Below are positions 39,135 to 47,761 of a DNA stretch of 64,000 bases, piece by piece (the stretch's first letter is position 1; each line of letters starts with the position of its first letter). This stretch comes from Anaerolineae bacterium (lineage in GTDB: Bacteria; Chloroflexota; Anaerolineae; Promineifilales; Promineifilaceae): positions 1 through 64,000 of the forward strand of contig JADLAX010000068.1 in assembly GCA_020848035.1 (NCBI GenBank). The letters run 5' to 3'. The notes under the pieces are model-generated. The model was not told where the DNA came from. It worked only from the letters and a program-made list of their open reading frames with translations, and did no database searches. Made by a program: the position numbers and the translations under genes.

Positions 39135-40682
39135 ATGGAACGGCCGTGGCAAATTTTGCACCTTGAAGACGATCTCTTCGACGTGGAACTGATCGAGGAA
39201 ACGCTAAAGGCAGAAAAAATTCCCTGCGTCATTACCCACGTGGCCAACCGCGCCGGATACATCCAGGCCCTGGAGCAGATCGACCTGGATTTGATTTTGG
39301 CCGACTTTGCTCTGCCCGCCTTTAATGGCTTTGAAGCCCTGGCCCTGGCCCAGGAAACGTGCCCCGATACCCCGTTCATTTTTGTCTCTGGAGCCATCGG
39401 TGAAGAAAAGGCGATCGAGAGCTTAAAACAGGGAGCTACTGATTACGTGCTGAAACATCACCTGTCCAGCCTGGCCCCAGCTATTCATCGAGCCCGGCGC
39501 GAGGTGGAAGATCGCACCCAGCGGCGGCAGGCCGAAGAGCAGCTGCGCCAGTCTAAAGACCAGTTGGAAGCGATCTTGAGCGGCATTACCGAGGGCATTA
39601 CGGTCCAAACGCCGGGGGGCAGGTTAATTTATGCCAACGAAACGGCCGCACAAATCACGGGCTACCCGTCGGCAGAGGCGATGTTGCAGGTTGGCACAAC
39701 CAACTTTGCCGAACTGTATGAGATTTGTGACGAGTGGGGCAATCCTTTCCCCGTCGAACGGCTGCCGGGTCGGTTGGCATTGCAGGGGCAGAAACCAGCG
39801 GAAGTTATGATACGTTTTCGTTATCTCAATGGCGGCGAAGAACGCTGGTCGGTAGTTAATGCGACGCCCATTTTTGATGAACAGGGGCAGGTTTTGTTTG
39901 CCGTTAACGTCTTTCGCGATGTTACCGAACGAACCCGCCTGTTTGAGGCCGAACGCGCTGCCCGGGCTGAAGTTAACCGGCTCAACGTGGAGCTGGAACA
40001 ACGTGTGCAGCAGCGCACCGCCCAGGTACGGCGGCTCGCCTCCGAGCTGATTGGTTCGGAACAGTCGGTGCGCCAACGCATCGCCCGTAACCTGCACGAC
40101 ACCCTCCAACAAACGCTGGTGGCCGCCAAAATCCAGCTCCACTTTCTGCGCGATCAGGTGCAGCAGCATGACGAATTGGATGATCTCACCGAGCTGTTCG
40201 CCCAATGTTTGAACCTGACCCGGCAGCTCACCGTTGAGCTGAGCCCGCCCATTTTGGACGAAGAGGAACTGCCGGAAGTGCTGCGCTGGCTGGCCGCTCA
40301 TATGCAGGAGCTTTACGGGTTGCACGTCGCCTACGAAGTGGTAGGCCAGCCTCAACCCGTTGGCAAAGAGCTGCGCGTTTTGCTGTACCAGATTGTGCGA
40401 GAGCTTCTGTTTAACGTGGTAAAACATGCTGGGGTGCCAGAAGCCGTTTTGATCCTGCAACAAGAAACAAAAGGATTGTCGGTCATTGTCAAAGACTACG
40501 GCCAGGGCTTTGAAATGGCGGAAATGTCTGGCAAAAAGGGCACCGGGTATGGGCTGTATGGCGTAGGCGATCGTTTGCAGCTGTTCGACGGCCGTGCCGA
40601 GATTCAATCGGAGCCAGGTAACGGGACACAGATTCGCCTCTTCCTGCCCCACAGCCACACGCCCGCCCGCAGCCATTTGTGA
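39135..40682 (+). CDS. REC-PAS-HisKA_3 (NarX-type) sensor kinase
   Basis: N-terminal REC, PAS, then 'EQSVRQRIARNLHDTLQQTLVAAKIQLHFL' HisKA_3 and HATPase 'GYGLYGVGDRLQLFDG'. Confidence 0.9.
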   Translation: MERPWQILHLEDDLFDVELIEETLKAEKIPCVITHVANRAGYIQALEQIDLDLILADFALPAFNGFEALALAQETCPDTPFIFVSGAIGEEKAIESLKQGATDYVLKHHLSSLAPAIHRARREVEDRTQRRQAEEQLRQSKDQLEAILSGITEGITVQTPGGRLIYANETAAQITGYPSAEAMLQVGTTNFAELYEICDEWGNPFPVERLPGRLALQGQKPAEVMIRFRYLNGGEERWSVVNATPIFDEQGQVLFAVNVFRDVTERTRLFEAERAARAEVNRLNVELEQRVQQRTAQVRRLASELIGSEQSVRQRIARNLHDTLQQTLVAAKIQLHFLRDQVQQHDELDDLTELFAQCLNLTRQLTVELSPPILDEEELPEVLRWLAAHMQELYGLHVAYEVVGQPQPVGKELRVLLYQIVRELLFNVVKHAGVPEAVLILQQETKGLSVIVKDYGQGFEMAEMSGKKGTGYGLYGVGDRLQLFDGRAEIQSEPGNGTQIRLFLPHSHTPARSHL

Positions 40683-40868
40683 GTCGGTACTATTGATTTG
40701 TTGCACGATAAGCTTTGTTTATGGTATTCTCCCGATATCCTGGTTAGGTTATAAGAAAGCGGGCAAAAACTCCTCCCCCAAACTGGCACGAGAGAAACGC
40801 GACTGGAACAGCCTGACCAGGCCAGGGTAGCGCCAACACCCTCGCTTGCTTTCTGGTTTTACCCGATC

Positions 40869-40921
40869 AGCCATCTGTTGTTATGGGATTCACTTCCTGT
40901 GACACACAGATGGCTTTTTTG
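40869..40921. terminator. Stem-loop AGCCATCTGT..ACAGATGGCTTTTTT
   Basis: Inverted repeat plus T tract. Confidence 0.7.
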
Positions 40922-41379
40922 TTGCTTTGTGAGCTTTTGTACTCGCACGAGGGGGCGTCGCCCTGGCGCTGCCCTGGCTTCAGATAAGGCTGAATGTTTA
41001 TGCTAGAGGGGGAAACCACGCCAAATTTTAAGATTGAATTTAAGGTTAGTACCCACAATAGTCAACCATACTTGTGACGAGCAAGAAGTAGAGAGCCTGA
41101 GGACGTTAGAGAGAGCAAAACCTGCCGGAAGAAGTTGTTTTCTAACGCCTTCCCCCTCATCAATTGAATACAGTTACACAAAAAATGGCGTAACTCGTTC
41201 TACTTCCTACTTTATTTCGCCCTACATTGAAAAGTTCGATTCATAGTAAGGGAGAATAAGTTTCTTCAACATCACGCCCGGGTCTGGGTGTGTCATTTGC
41301 CGTGAGATGCTCTTCGCGGCGCTTAGCTTGAGCGCCAGCGCACGATGCGTCCATTTAAAACCAGAAAAAGCAGGCCGCC

Positions 41380-41988
41380 TTGATTGGAAAAATAATAAAT
41401 TTTGCAAGGGTTACACGGAACCAGGTGAGATATCGCTATTTCGATAACTTCATCTTCATTCATATCAACAAAACTGGAGGAAGCAGTGTAGCCTGGGCGC
41501 TTAAACTCCCGTTTGAACATCTGACCGCTGCGGAAAAAATGGCGATGGTAGGCCGCAAGCGATGGGAGCAGTGCCTGATCTTTACCATTGTGCGTAACCC
41601 TTGGGACAAAGTGGTTTCGCAGTACCATTACCGCCTCAAAACCAACCAGACGGAGATGAGCGATATACCCATCCCCTTTAACGAATGGGTGCAGCGGGTT
41701 TTTGGCGAGCAAGATCCCCTTTATTACAACTTTCCTAAAATGTTTATGACGCAGACTGAGTGGATTGCGGATACAGACGGCCGTATCCTGGTTGATGAAA
41801 TTGTACGTTTTGAGAACCTGGACGAGGGTTTTGCGCGGGTCATGCATAAGATCGGCAAGGGCGTTACCCTGCCCCATCTGAGAAAATCCAAACACGACCA
41901 TTACCGCGATTATTACGACACGGAAACGGCCGCAATCATTCACAACTACTTCAAAAAAGACATTGACAATTTCGGCTACACGTTTTAA
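41380..41988 (+). CDS. Sulfotransferase-family protein
   Basis: FIFIHINKTGGSSVAWAL (PAPS 5'-phosphosulfate loop) and FTIVRNPWDKVVSQYHY. Confidence 0.85.
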   Translation: MIGKIINFARVTRNQVRYRYFDNFIFIHINKTGGSSVAWALKLPFEHLTAAEKMAMVGRKRWEQCLIFTIVRNPWDKVVSQYHYRLKTNQTEMSDIPIPFNEWVQRVFGEQDPLYYNFPKMFMTQTEWIADTDGRILVDEIVRFENLDEGFARVMHKIGKGVTLPHLRKSKHDHYRDYYDTETAAIIHNYFKKDIDNFGYTF

Positions 41989-42006
41989 CAGCCACGCTTG
42001 AAAGGC

Positions 42007-42049
42007 AAAGAGGTGGCCACCGCTCTCAGGAGCGGCGGCCACCTCTTTT
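42007..42049. terminator. Bidirectional terminator stem-loop
   Basis: AAAGAGGTGGCCACCGCTC TCAG GAGCGGCGGCCACCTCTTT between convergent genes. Confidence 0.85.
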
Positions 42050-42057
42050 TAGTTTGG

Positions 42058-43194
42058 TTACGGCTGGCTCAGAAAGCTGAAGGAATCCAGCACCAGGTCG
42101 TACAACGCCTGCATTTCAGCGTACACCGCCACCATTTCTGGATCGTCGGGCACGAAGGTGAGGCTGTAGAACTGGTCGTTGTGCACCAGCAATACCTGGC
42201 GGTTCAGGTCCTGGCCGGGCAGCTGATCAAACTGGTTGGCGGGAACGCCGTCGAGCATGTAACCGAAGGAGAACATTACCCCAAAGTCGGCAAATTCTTC
42301 CTGGCGGGCTGTGGTGACTTCTTCCAGGGTACGGCCGTTGGCCGGTTCCACGGTAATAAACAGCTTGGGTGCGGCGGTGTTCATGAGCGATTCAACGAAG
42401 ACGGCCGTTTCTGTACCCATTTCCGTCGTCAGCGTGTCATCTACCATGTAATTTTCCGGCAGCAGCAGGCAAAAGCCATCCTCGGCGTTGGTGTAGAGCA
42501 CCTGCCCGGCACCCGCCGTGGGGCATTCGGGACCAGCCACCAGGGCGGCATCCGGCTCAACCGCAATAAAGCGGAACGACTCGGTAATGGTCTGGTACAG
42601 CGCTTCCGCCTGCTGGCCGACCTCGCCGTACTCGTCGCCAATGCGGGCAATCATGATGTCAACCAACTGGTTATTGTGCACGGCAAAGAGGCGTCGGTTG
42701 AGGTCCTGGCCCGGCAGAATGTCCAGCACGGTGGCCGGCGCGCCGCCCAGGTCGATGGTCAGGAAGGAGATCGCGGCCAGGTCAGCCTCGGACGGATAAT
42801 CAGGCACGATTTCCTGGATGGAACGGCCGTCTAGCGCCGTCACCCGCACCACAGCCAGCGGTGCTTCCGTATTCAGCAGCGACTTTACGTACAGCGTCAC
42901 CTCGCCCGTTTCCGTGTGGAACACGTCGTAGTTGGCTGGGAAGAGGAAGCAGAAACCGTGGGCCGCGTTGATGAGTTGGTGCGTATCGGCTGTGGCTGCG
43001 GGGCAGTCGGCGGCAGTCAGTTCGTCAGTAGGGGCTTCAGTTGCCAATGGCTGCGCTGTTGGCTCAATGATGGATTCGCTGGTGGGGGCGTCGGCGGGAA
43101 CGGCCGTGGGTTCGGCACCACCAGCCGGGCGGCACGCCGCCAGAGCCAGCAAAATAAAAAGCATAAACAGGATCAAAATTCGTTTGGTGGACAT
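42058..43194 (-). CDS. Lipoprotein with two tandem homologous repeats
   Basis: Lipobox LALAACRP; repeated 'FLFPANYDVF..TLYVKSLLNTEAPLAVVRVTALDGRSIQEI..LPGQDLNRRLFAVHNNQLVDI' / 'LLLPENYMVD..AVFVESLMNTAAPKLFITVEPANGRTLEEV..LPGQDLNRQVLLVHNDQFYSL'. Confidence 0.75.
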   Translation of the reverse strand: MSTKRILILFMLFILLALAACRPAGGAEPTAVPADAPTSESIIEPTAQPLATEAPTDELTAADCPAATADTHQLINAAHGFCFLFPANYDVFHTETGEVTLYVKSLLNTEAPLAVVRVTALDGRSIQEIVPDYPSEADLAAISFLTIDLGGAPATVLDILPGQDLNRRLFAVHNNQLVDIMIARIGDEYGEVGQQAEALYQTITESFRFIAVEPDAALVAGPECPTAGAGQVLYTNAEDGFCLLLPENYMVDDTLTTEMGTETAVFVESLMNTAAPKLFITVEPANGRTLEEVTTARQEEFADFGVMFSFGYMLDGVPANQFDQLPGQDLNRQVLLVHNDQFYSLTFVPDDPEMVAVYAEMQALYDLVLDSFSFLSQP

Positions 43195-43226
43195 GGGTTG
43201 TGTTTACCTCTCTCTTTAATTCTTGG

Positions 43227-43273
43227 GTGAAACGTGAAACGTGAGTAAACTAATCACGTTTCACGTTTCACGC
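43227..43273. repeat. Intergenic hairpin with period-8 arms (GTGAAACGTGAAACGTGA..TCACGTTTCACGTTTCAC)
   Basis: Same element family as 32388-32443. Confidence 0.9.
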
Positions 43274-43285
43274 ACGGTCATATCT

Positions 43286-44638
43286 TTATTTGAACTGATA
43301 ATCCCAGCCAAAGTTCACCGGGTAGGCGCTGGCACCGGCGATCAGCGTGATTTCGTGGTACCAGGTGCCGTTGAAGGGGAAGGTCCAGCCGCCGGGCAGC
43401 AGCGGGGCCACGTTCTCGGGCGCGGTGGCGTTGATGAAGACGCAGTAGGTGCCCGGCGTCAGGCTGTTAAAAACATACTGGCCGCTGGCGTCGGTGACGG
43501 CCGTAACCGGAACGGCGTTGTCGCTGGCGCAGCTGCCCAACCGCAGCAGCACAGTCACGCCAGGGATGTACGTCTCGTTGGGCTCCAGCATGCCGTTGCC
43601 AACATAACCATTTGCGCCATCCAGGACACAGCTGCCTTCGATCACCGAGCTGTCGTGGTTGGTGGTGCAGAAGTCGCTCCAGACAAAACCGCTGATCGAC
43701 AGGTTGGGCACGGCCGATTTCAGGTTGATGTCGGTGAGCAGTTGCCCGGCGCTCAGGGCGAGGCTGGCCACGTCATCCAGGCCGCCGTTCCCCACCAGCC
43801 CCAGGCAGAAGCTGCCCACAAAGTTACCGCTGAGGGTGTAACGGCCGTCGCTGCCGGATGTGGCAATGGCAACTGCGTCGGTTTTTACGTGGCAGGCGGT
43901 GCCCGGTGCCAGCCAGATTTCCCGGTTGGCCATCAGCGGTTCGCCGCTGTTGTAAACGCCGTTCCCGTTGGTGTCCTGGTAAACCAGCCCGGTGATGGTG
44001 CTGTTTTGCCCGCTGATTACCTGGATTTCCACCCAGAGCGGGGCGCTGCTGCTGCCGACACCAAAGAAGCTGCCCTGCGGCGTTTCCAATTTCCAGTCGC
44101 TCTGATATGCGCCGGGGGTGACTGGGGCCAGCATGGTCAGGCTCAGGTCAACGGTCTGGCCGGGAGCCACGGTGGCAGGCAGTGGCAGCGTTTCAACCAC
44201 GGCACCCAACGTGGGGCCGCCCGCATGAACCAGGTGGTAACGGCCGTCCCAGGTACAGGTGCCGTTGTTTTTGATGCGCCACGTTTTGACAAAGGTGGTG
44301 CCCGCCACGATCTGGCTGTTGTCGGGAATGGTAACGTCGGCGATGAAGGTGGCGGCGTTGGTGCAGGCGGTGTTGGTGGCGACCGCCGTGTTGGTGGGCA
44401 GGGGGGTGGTGGTGAGCGGAGGAACGGCCGTTCCCTCACTGGTTGCCGTGGCCGAAACAGTCTCCGTGGGTTGCCCGGTAGTTGTGGCGGTGATGAGTTC
44501 AACCGTGGGAACGATCGTCATGGTGTTTGCGTCGCTGATTTGAAAGTAGCGCAGACCAAGCACGACAGCGGCACCCACGCCGAGCAAGACAAAAGCGGTG
44601 AAGGCACCAAGAATAATGATAAGTACGGATCGAGACAT
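43286..44638 (-). CDS. Membrane-anchored extracellular protein with NBR1-like Ig domain and SdrD_B-like domains
   Basis: FIADVTIPDNSQIVAGTTFVKTWRIKNNGTCTWDGRYHLVHAGG..; SdrD-like 'ITGLVYQDTNGNGVYNSGEPLMANREIWL' and 'ISGFVWSDF..GNGMLEPNETYIPGVTVLL'. Confidence 0.8.
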   Translation of the reverse strand: MSRSVLIIILGAFTAFVLLGVGAAVVLGLRYFQISDANTMTIVPTVELITATTTGQPTETVSATATSEGTAVPPLTTTPLPTNTAVATNTACTNAATFIADVTIPDNSQIVAGTTFVKTWRIKNNGTCTWDGRYHLVHAGGPTLGAVVETLPLPATVAPGQTVDLSLTMLAPVTPGAYQSDWKLETPQGSFFGVGSSSAPLWVEIQVISGQNSTITGLVYQDTNGNGVYNSGEPLMANREIWLAPGTACHVKTDAVAIATSGSDGRYTLSGNFVGSFCLGLVGNGGLDDVASLALSAGQLLTDINLKSAVPNLSISGFVWSDFCTTNHDSSVIEGSCVLDGANGYVGNGMLEPNETYIPGVTVLLRLGSCASDNAVPVTAVTDASGQYVFNSLTPGTYCVFINATAPENVAPLLPGGWTFPFNGTWYHEITLIAGASAYPVNFGWDYQFK

Positions 44639-45104
44639 TTTAGAACGAACTCCTTTTATTTAATCACGCACACGGTCGTAGACTGGCCGGTTGGCCGTTT
44701 GTGTGCATCGTGAAGAATGTCGCGATTAACGGCGAATCTGTTACAGACTACTGGCCTACGGCAAACCTACGCCCAGGCAACGGCGGCAAAAAATTGAGGA
44801 TTTTACCTGCTGGTCCTGGAGCTCAGCACTCTGGTAATGGGGTTAATGGCTGTCTGCGCTAGCCACGCATGGTGCCCGAGAGGCAGCCTGCTTGGTTGTT
44901 GTCTATTGCCAGTATGGGTATTGACACGGCCGTATCTGTAGGGTGTGGTATGTACTATTTACGCCAGCACTATACCGTCAGGTGTGGTTTCACGCTTGCA
45001 GAAGACTGCGCTCGAAGGAAATGATAAAAGTTGCACAATTGTTCGAAAAAAGTATGATTAGAGGCAAGGTTTCTGTTGATGATCTATAACTTTGGAAAAG
45101 CAAG

Positions 45105-46094
45105 ATGCAAAAGTCTCTCCCGTTGAATGCAACCACTAGAATTCTCTCTCAGTTTGATCAAGATGAGCGACTGATTCTCTATCATGGCGACACGAATGAA
45201 CTGATAAAAACAATTCCCGACAATTTCATTAAACTCATTATTACTTCTCCTCCCTATAATTTGGGTAAAGCCTACGAAGATCGCGTTTCTATTGAAAAAT
45301 ATCTGGAAGTTCAGACCGAAACGATTGAGCAACTCTACCGGGTCTTAAGTCCTCAAGGGAGTATTTGCTGGCAAGTTGGAAATTTTGTGGAGAAAGGCGA
45401 AGTTTTTCCGCTTGACATTTACTACTATTCCATTTTCAAAAAATTGGGCTTATTCCTGCGAAATAGAATTATCTGGCACTTTGGACATGGCTTGCATACT
45501 TCAAAACGTTTTTCCGGACGTTATGAAACAATTTTATGGTTTACAAAAGAGAAAGAGTATACTTTTAACCTTGATCCAATTCGTGTTCCTTCAAAGTATC
45601 CTGGGAAGAGGCATTTCAAAGGTCCTAATAAAGGAAAGCTATCGGGAAACCCCCAAGGGAAGAACCCATCGGATGTCTGGCAAGAGTTGGTCACAGAGTG
45701 GGAGGGTTGTTTTTGGGAAATACCAAATGTCAAATCCAATCATATAGAAAAGACAATTCATCCCTGTCAATTTCCTGTTGAACTTGTGGAACGATGTGTA
45801 TTAGCACTAACGGACGAAAATGATTGGGTTTTTGACCCTTATGCTGGGGTTGGCTCTGCGCTTATTGCTGCTATTAAACACAACAGGCGTGCAGTTGGGA
45901 GTGAAAGAGATTCTACTTATGTTGACCTGGCACGAGAACGCATAGATTCTTTTAACGACGGCACGCTGCGGCTTCGACCTTTGGGAAAACCTATCCATAA
46001 ACCATCAGGCAGAGAAAAAGTTGCTCAAGTGCCAACTGAATGGAGCAGTTCAAATCAGGCAAGACTTCTGGAAGAAAAGCAGGAATATAAATAA
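45105..46094 (+). CDS. Site-specific DNA methyltransferase (beta class, N4-C or N6-A)
   Basis: Motif IV TSPPYNLGKAY N-terminal, motif I DPYAGVGSALIAAIKHNRRAVGSE C-terminal (beta-class order). Confidence 0.9.
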   Translation: MQKSLPLNATTRILSQFDQDERLILYHGDTNELIKTIPDNFIKLIITSPPYNLGKAYEDRVSIEKYLEVQTETIEQLYRVLSPQGSICWQVGNFVEKGEVFPLDIYYYSIFKKLGLFLRNRIIWHFGHGLHTSKRFSGRYETILWFTKEKEYTFNLDPIRVPSKYPGKRHFKGPNKGKLSGNPQGKNPSDVWQELVTEWEGCFWEIPNVKSNHIEKTIHPCQFPVELVERCVLALTDENDWVFDPYAGVGSALIAAIKHNRRAVGSERDSTYVDLARERIDSFNDGTLRLRPLGKPIHKPSGREKVAQVPTEWSSSNQARLLEEKQEYK

Positions 46095-46127
46095 TCAGCG
46101 TTGTCTTTGATGTTATTATAGTCAGCC

Positions 46128-46742
46128 ATGAAAATTACCAAGAAATATTCTCATCTTAATGGCGAAGAATGGCTCCTTGTTCATGAAAAAGAAGTTTACC
46201 AGGAGATCCTTGACATAATTCGTTCAGTTGATGCTGAAAAATGCAGGACAAAAATCAGCAAAGAAAGAAGGTTCACAGGAAAGCCTCTATTTAGTCCTAT
46301 CGCGTTGAACAGAGAATTTGATAAGCATTTTTCCAAATGTGGCTGGCAATCAACAAGGTATTCTTATTACGTTGCTCATGACTTTGAACAATTAGAGACC
46401 ATGAGAAATATGTCACTTGAAGGTCAAAGAACATATTTGCTTGCTCAAAATGCTGAACCAATATTCTCCTATAATCAAACCGACCATGTGAAAAATCAAA
46501 TTGCCATTGAAGTGCAATTTGGCAAGTATGCTTTTGTCGCTTACGATTTGTTTGTTAAGCATCTGGCGTTTTACACTGGCCGCCTGATAAATGTAGGAAT
46601 TGAAATTTTACCCACAAAATCAATGCAAAGAGAGATGTCATCTGGCGTCGCATATTATGAGGGGGAGCTTCATAATATCCTCAGGCATGGTAGAAGCAGC
46701 CCCCCGGTGCCGCTGGTCATTCTTGGTCTTGATATTGACTGA
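46128..46742 (+). CDS. Type II restriction endonuclease, BglII/BstYI-like (tentative)
   Basis: Adjacent to the methyltransferase; 'NQIAIEVQFGKYAFVAYDLFVKHLAFYTGRLINVGIEILPTKSMQREMSSGVAYYEGELHNIL..VPLVILGLDID' resembles the BglII catalytic region (E..VEVQF). Confidence 0.65.
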   Translation: MKITKKYSHLNGEEWLLVHEKEVYQEILDIIRSVDAEKCRTKISKERRFTGKPLFSPIALNREFDKHFSKCGWQSTRYSYYVAHDFEQLETMRNMSLEGQRTYLLAQNAEPIFSYNQTDHVKNQIAIEVQFGKYAFVAYDLFVKHLAFYTGRLINVGIEILPTKSMQREMSSGVAYYEGELHNILRHGRSSPPVPLVILGLDID

Positions 46743-47008
46743 GAAAAGAGTCAAAATGGGCGACGATGAGGAAATCGCCTACCAGACTCTGCTATAGCAA
46801 GGTCTCTTGATAGCTGGGGGCGTCCCTGTCAGGCCCCTTCTGTGGCTGCTTGGGGCTGGTATTGGGCTATTTATCTGCTTACATGACATTATAAAATTTT
46901 GGCACACAATCTGTTTCATCCTTCGTGCTACCACCCTAAATTCTCCTTATATTCCTAAATCACAAAATTTGCGCCCCAATGACGCCAGCCCCAACAAAAC
47001 TGCCGCGT

Positions 47009-47122
47009 TCAGGATATAGATCGCCTCCCGATTTCCGCCTGCTTAACCGGGTCACTTACCAAGTCGAAGAACTGGACGCGGTTGTACCGCACCACTAAAA
47101 AATTTCCCCGCACGGCGTCTAA
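47009..47122 (-). pseudogene. Remnant of a sulfatase-like C-terminus
   Basis: Minus-strand reading DAVRGNFLVVRYNRVQFFDLVSDPVKQAEIGRRSIS* resembles the C-terminal 'yk.i.y....eLYDL..DP.E' of arylsulfatases; no intact gene around it. Confidence 0.45.
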
Positions 47123-47161
47123 TTAAATGATAATCAAACTTTGGAGCAAAGTCAGGAAGAT

Positions 47162-47761
47162 ATGGACAACGATCACGCCCTGGCGCAGCTGATTGGCCGC
47201 TGCCAGCAGGGTGACCTGGAAGCGTTTGCGGCGCTGTTCCGGCAGTTCCGCCAATATGTCTACGACCTGGCCTGCGTCATTTTGCGCGACAATGTTGCTG
47301 CGCATGATGCGGTGCAAGATACCTTCCTGCGCGTCATGGCGAAGATCGACACCTTTGCCGGGGAGGCGGCGTTTGAAACGTGGTTAACGGCCGTAACCGT
47401 CAACACCTGCCGCAGCCACCTGCGCCGCCAAAAAGTGCGCCGCTTTCTCTCGCTGGAGACGCTTTCTGCCAGGCAGCTGCATCGTGGCGGGGCCGTCCCC
47501 AGCCCGGCGTACCTGGTGGAAGAACGCCTTTACCGCCAGTCGCTGTGGCAGATGGTCAACAGCCTGCCCGACCGGCTGCGCCTGCCGCTGATTTTGCGCT
47601 ACCGTTACGCCCTGTCTTGTGCCGACATTGGCGCGGTTTTGGGCGTCAAGCTGGGCACGGTTTACCAGCAGCTCAACGAGGGCCGCCGCCAATTGGCGCA
47701 GCTGGCGGCACAGTCAGAAACGGCCGTTCCCCTCTCGCTGGCCCCCGGAGAAAGTGGATGA
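47162..47761 (+). CDS. ECF RNA polymerase sigma factor
   Basis: Sigma2 'CQQGDLEAFAALFRQFRQYVYDLACVILRDNVAAHDAVQDTFLRVMAKI', sigma4 'LPDRLRLPLILRYRYALSCADIGAVLGVKLGTVYQQLNEGRRQL'; start could be 47141 (TTG). Confidence 0.93.
   Translation: MDNDHALAQLIGRCQQGDLEAFAALFRQFRQYVYDLACVILRDNVAAHDAVQDTFLRVMAKIDTFAGEAAFETWLTAVTVNTCRSHLRRQKVRRFLSLETLSARQLHRGGAVPSPAYLVEERLYRQSLWQMVNSLPDRLRLPLILRYRYALSCADIGAVLGVKLGTVYQQLNEGRRQLAQLAAQSETAVPLSLAPGESG

Noticed and set aside
41000-41379. Possible small genes between the kinase cluster and the sulfotransferase
   Set aside because: Only short ORFs without RBS or homology cues.
43241-44713. 490-aa plus-strand ORF
   Set aside because: Antisense shadow of the SdrD/NBR1-like gene.
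47380-47757. N-terminal 126 aa of the 1059-aa ORF call
   Set aside because: Overlaps the sigma factor in another frame; ATG at 47758 with the ZAS domain is the credible start.
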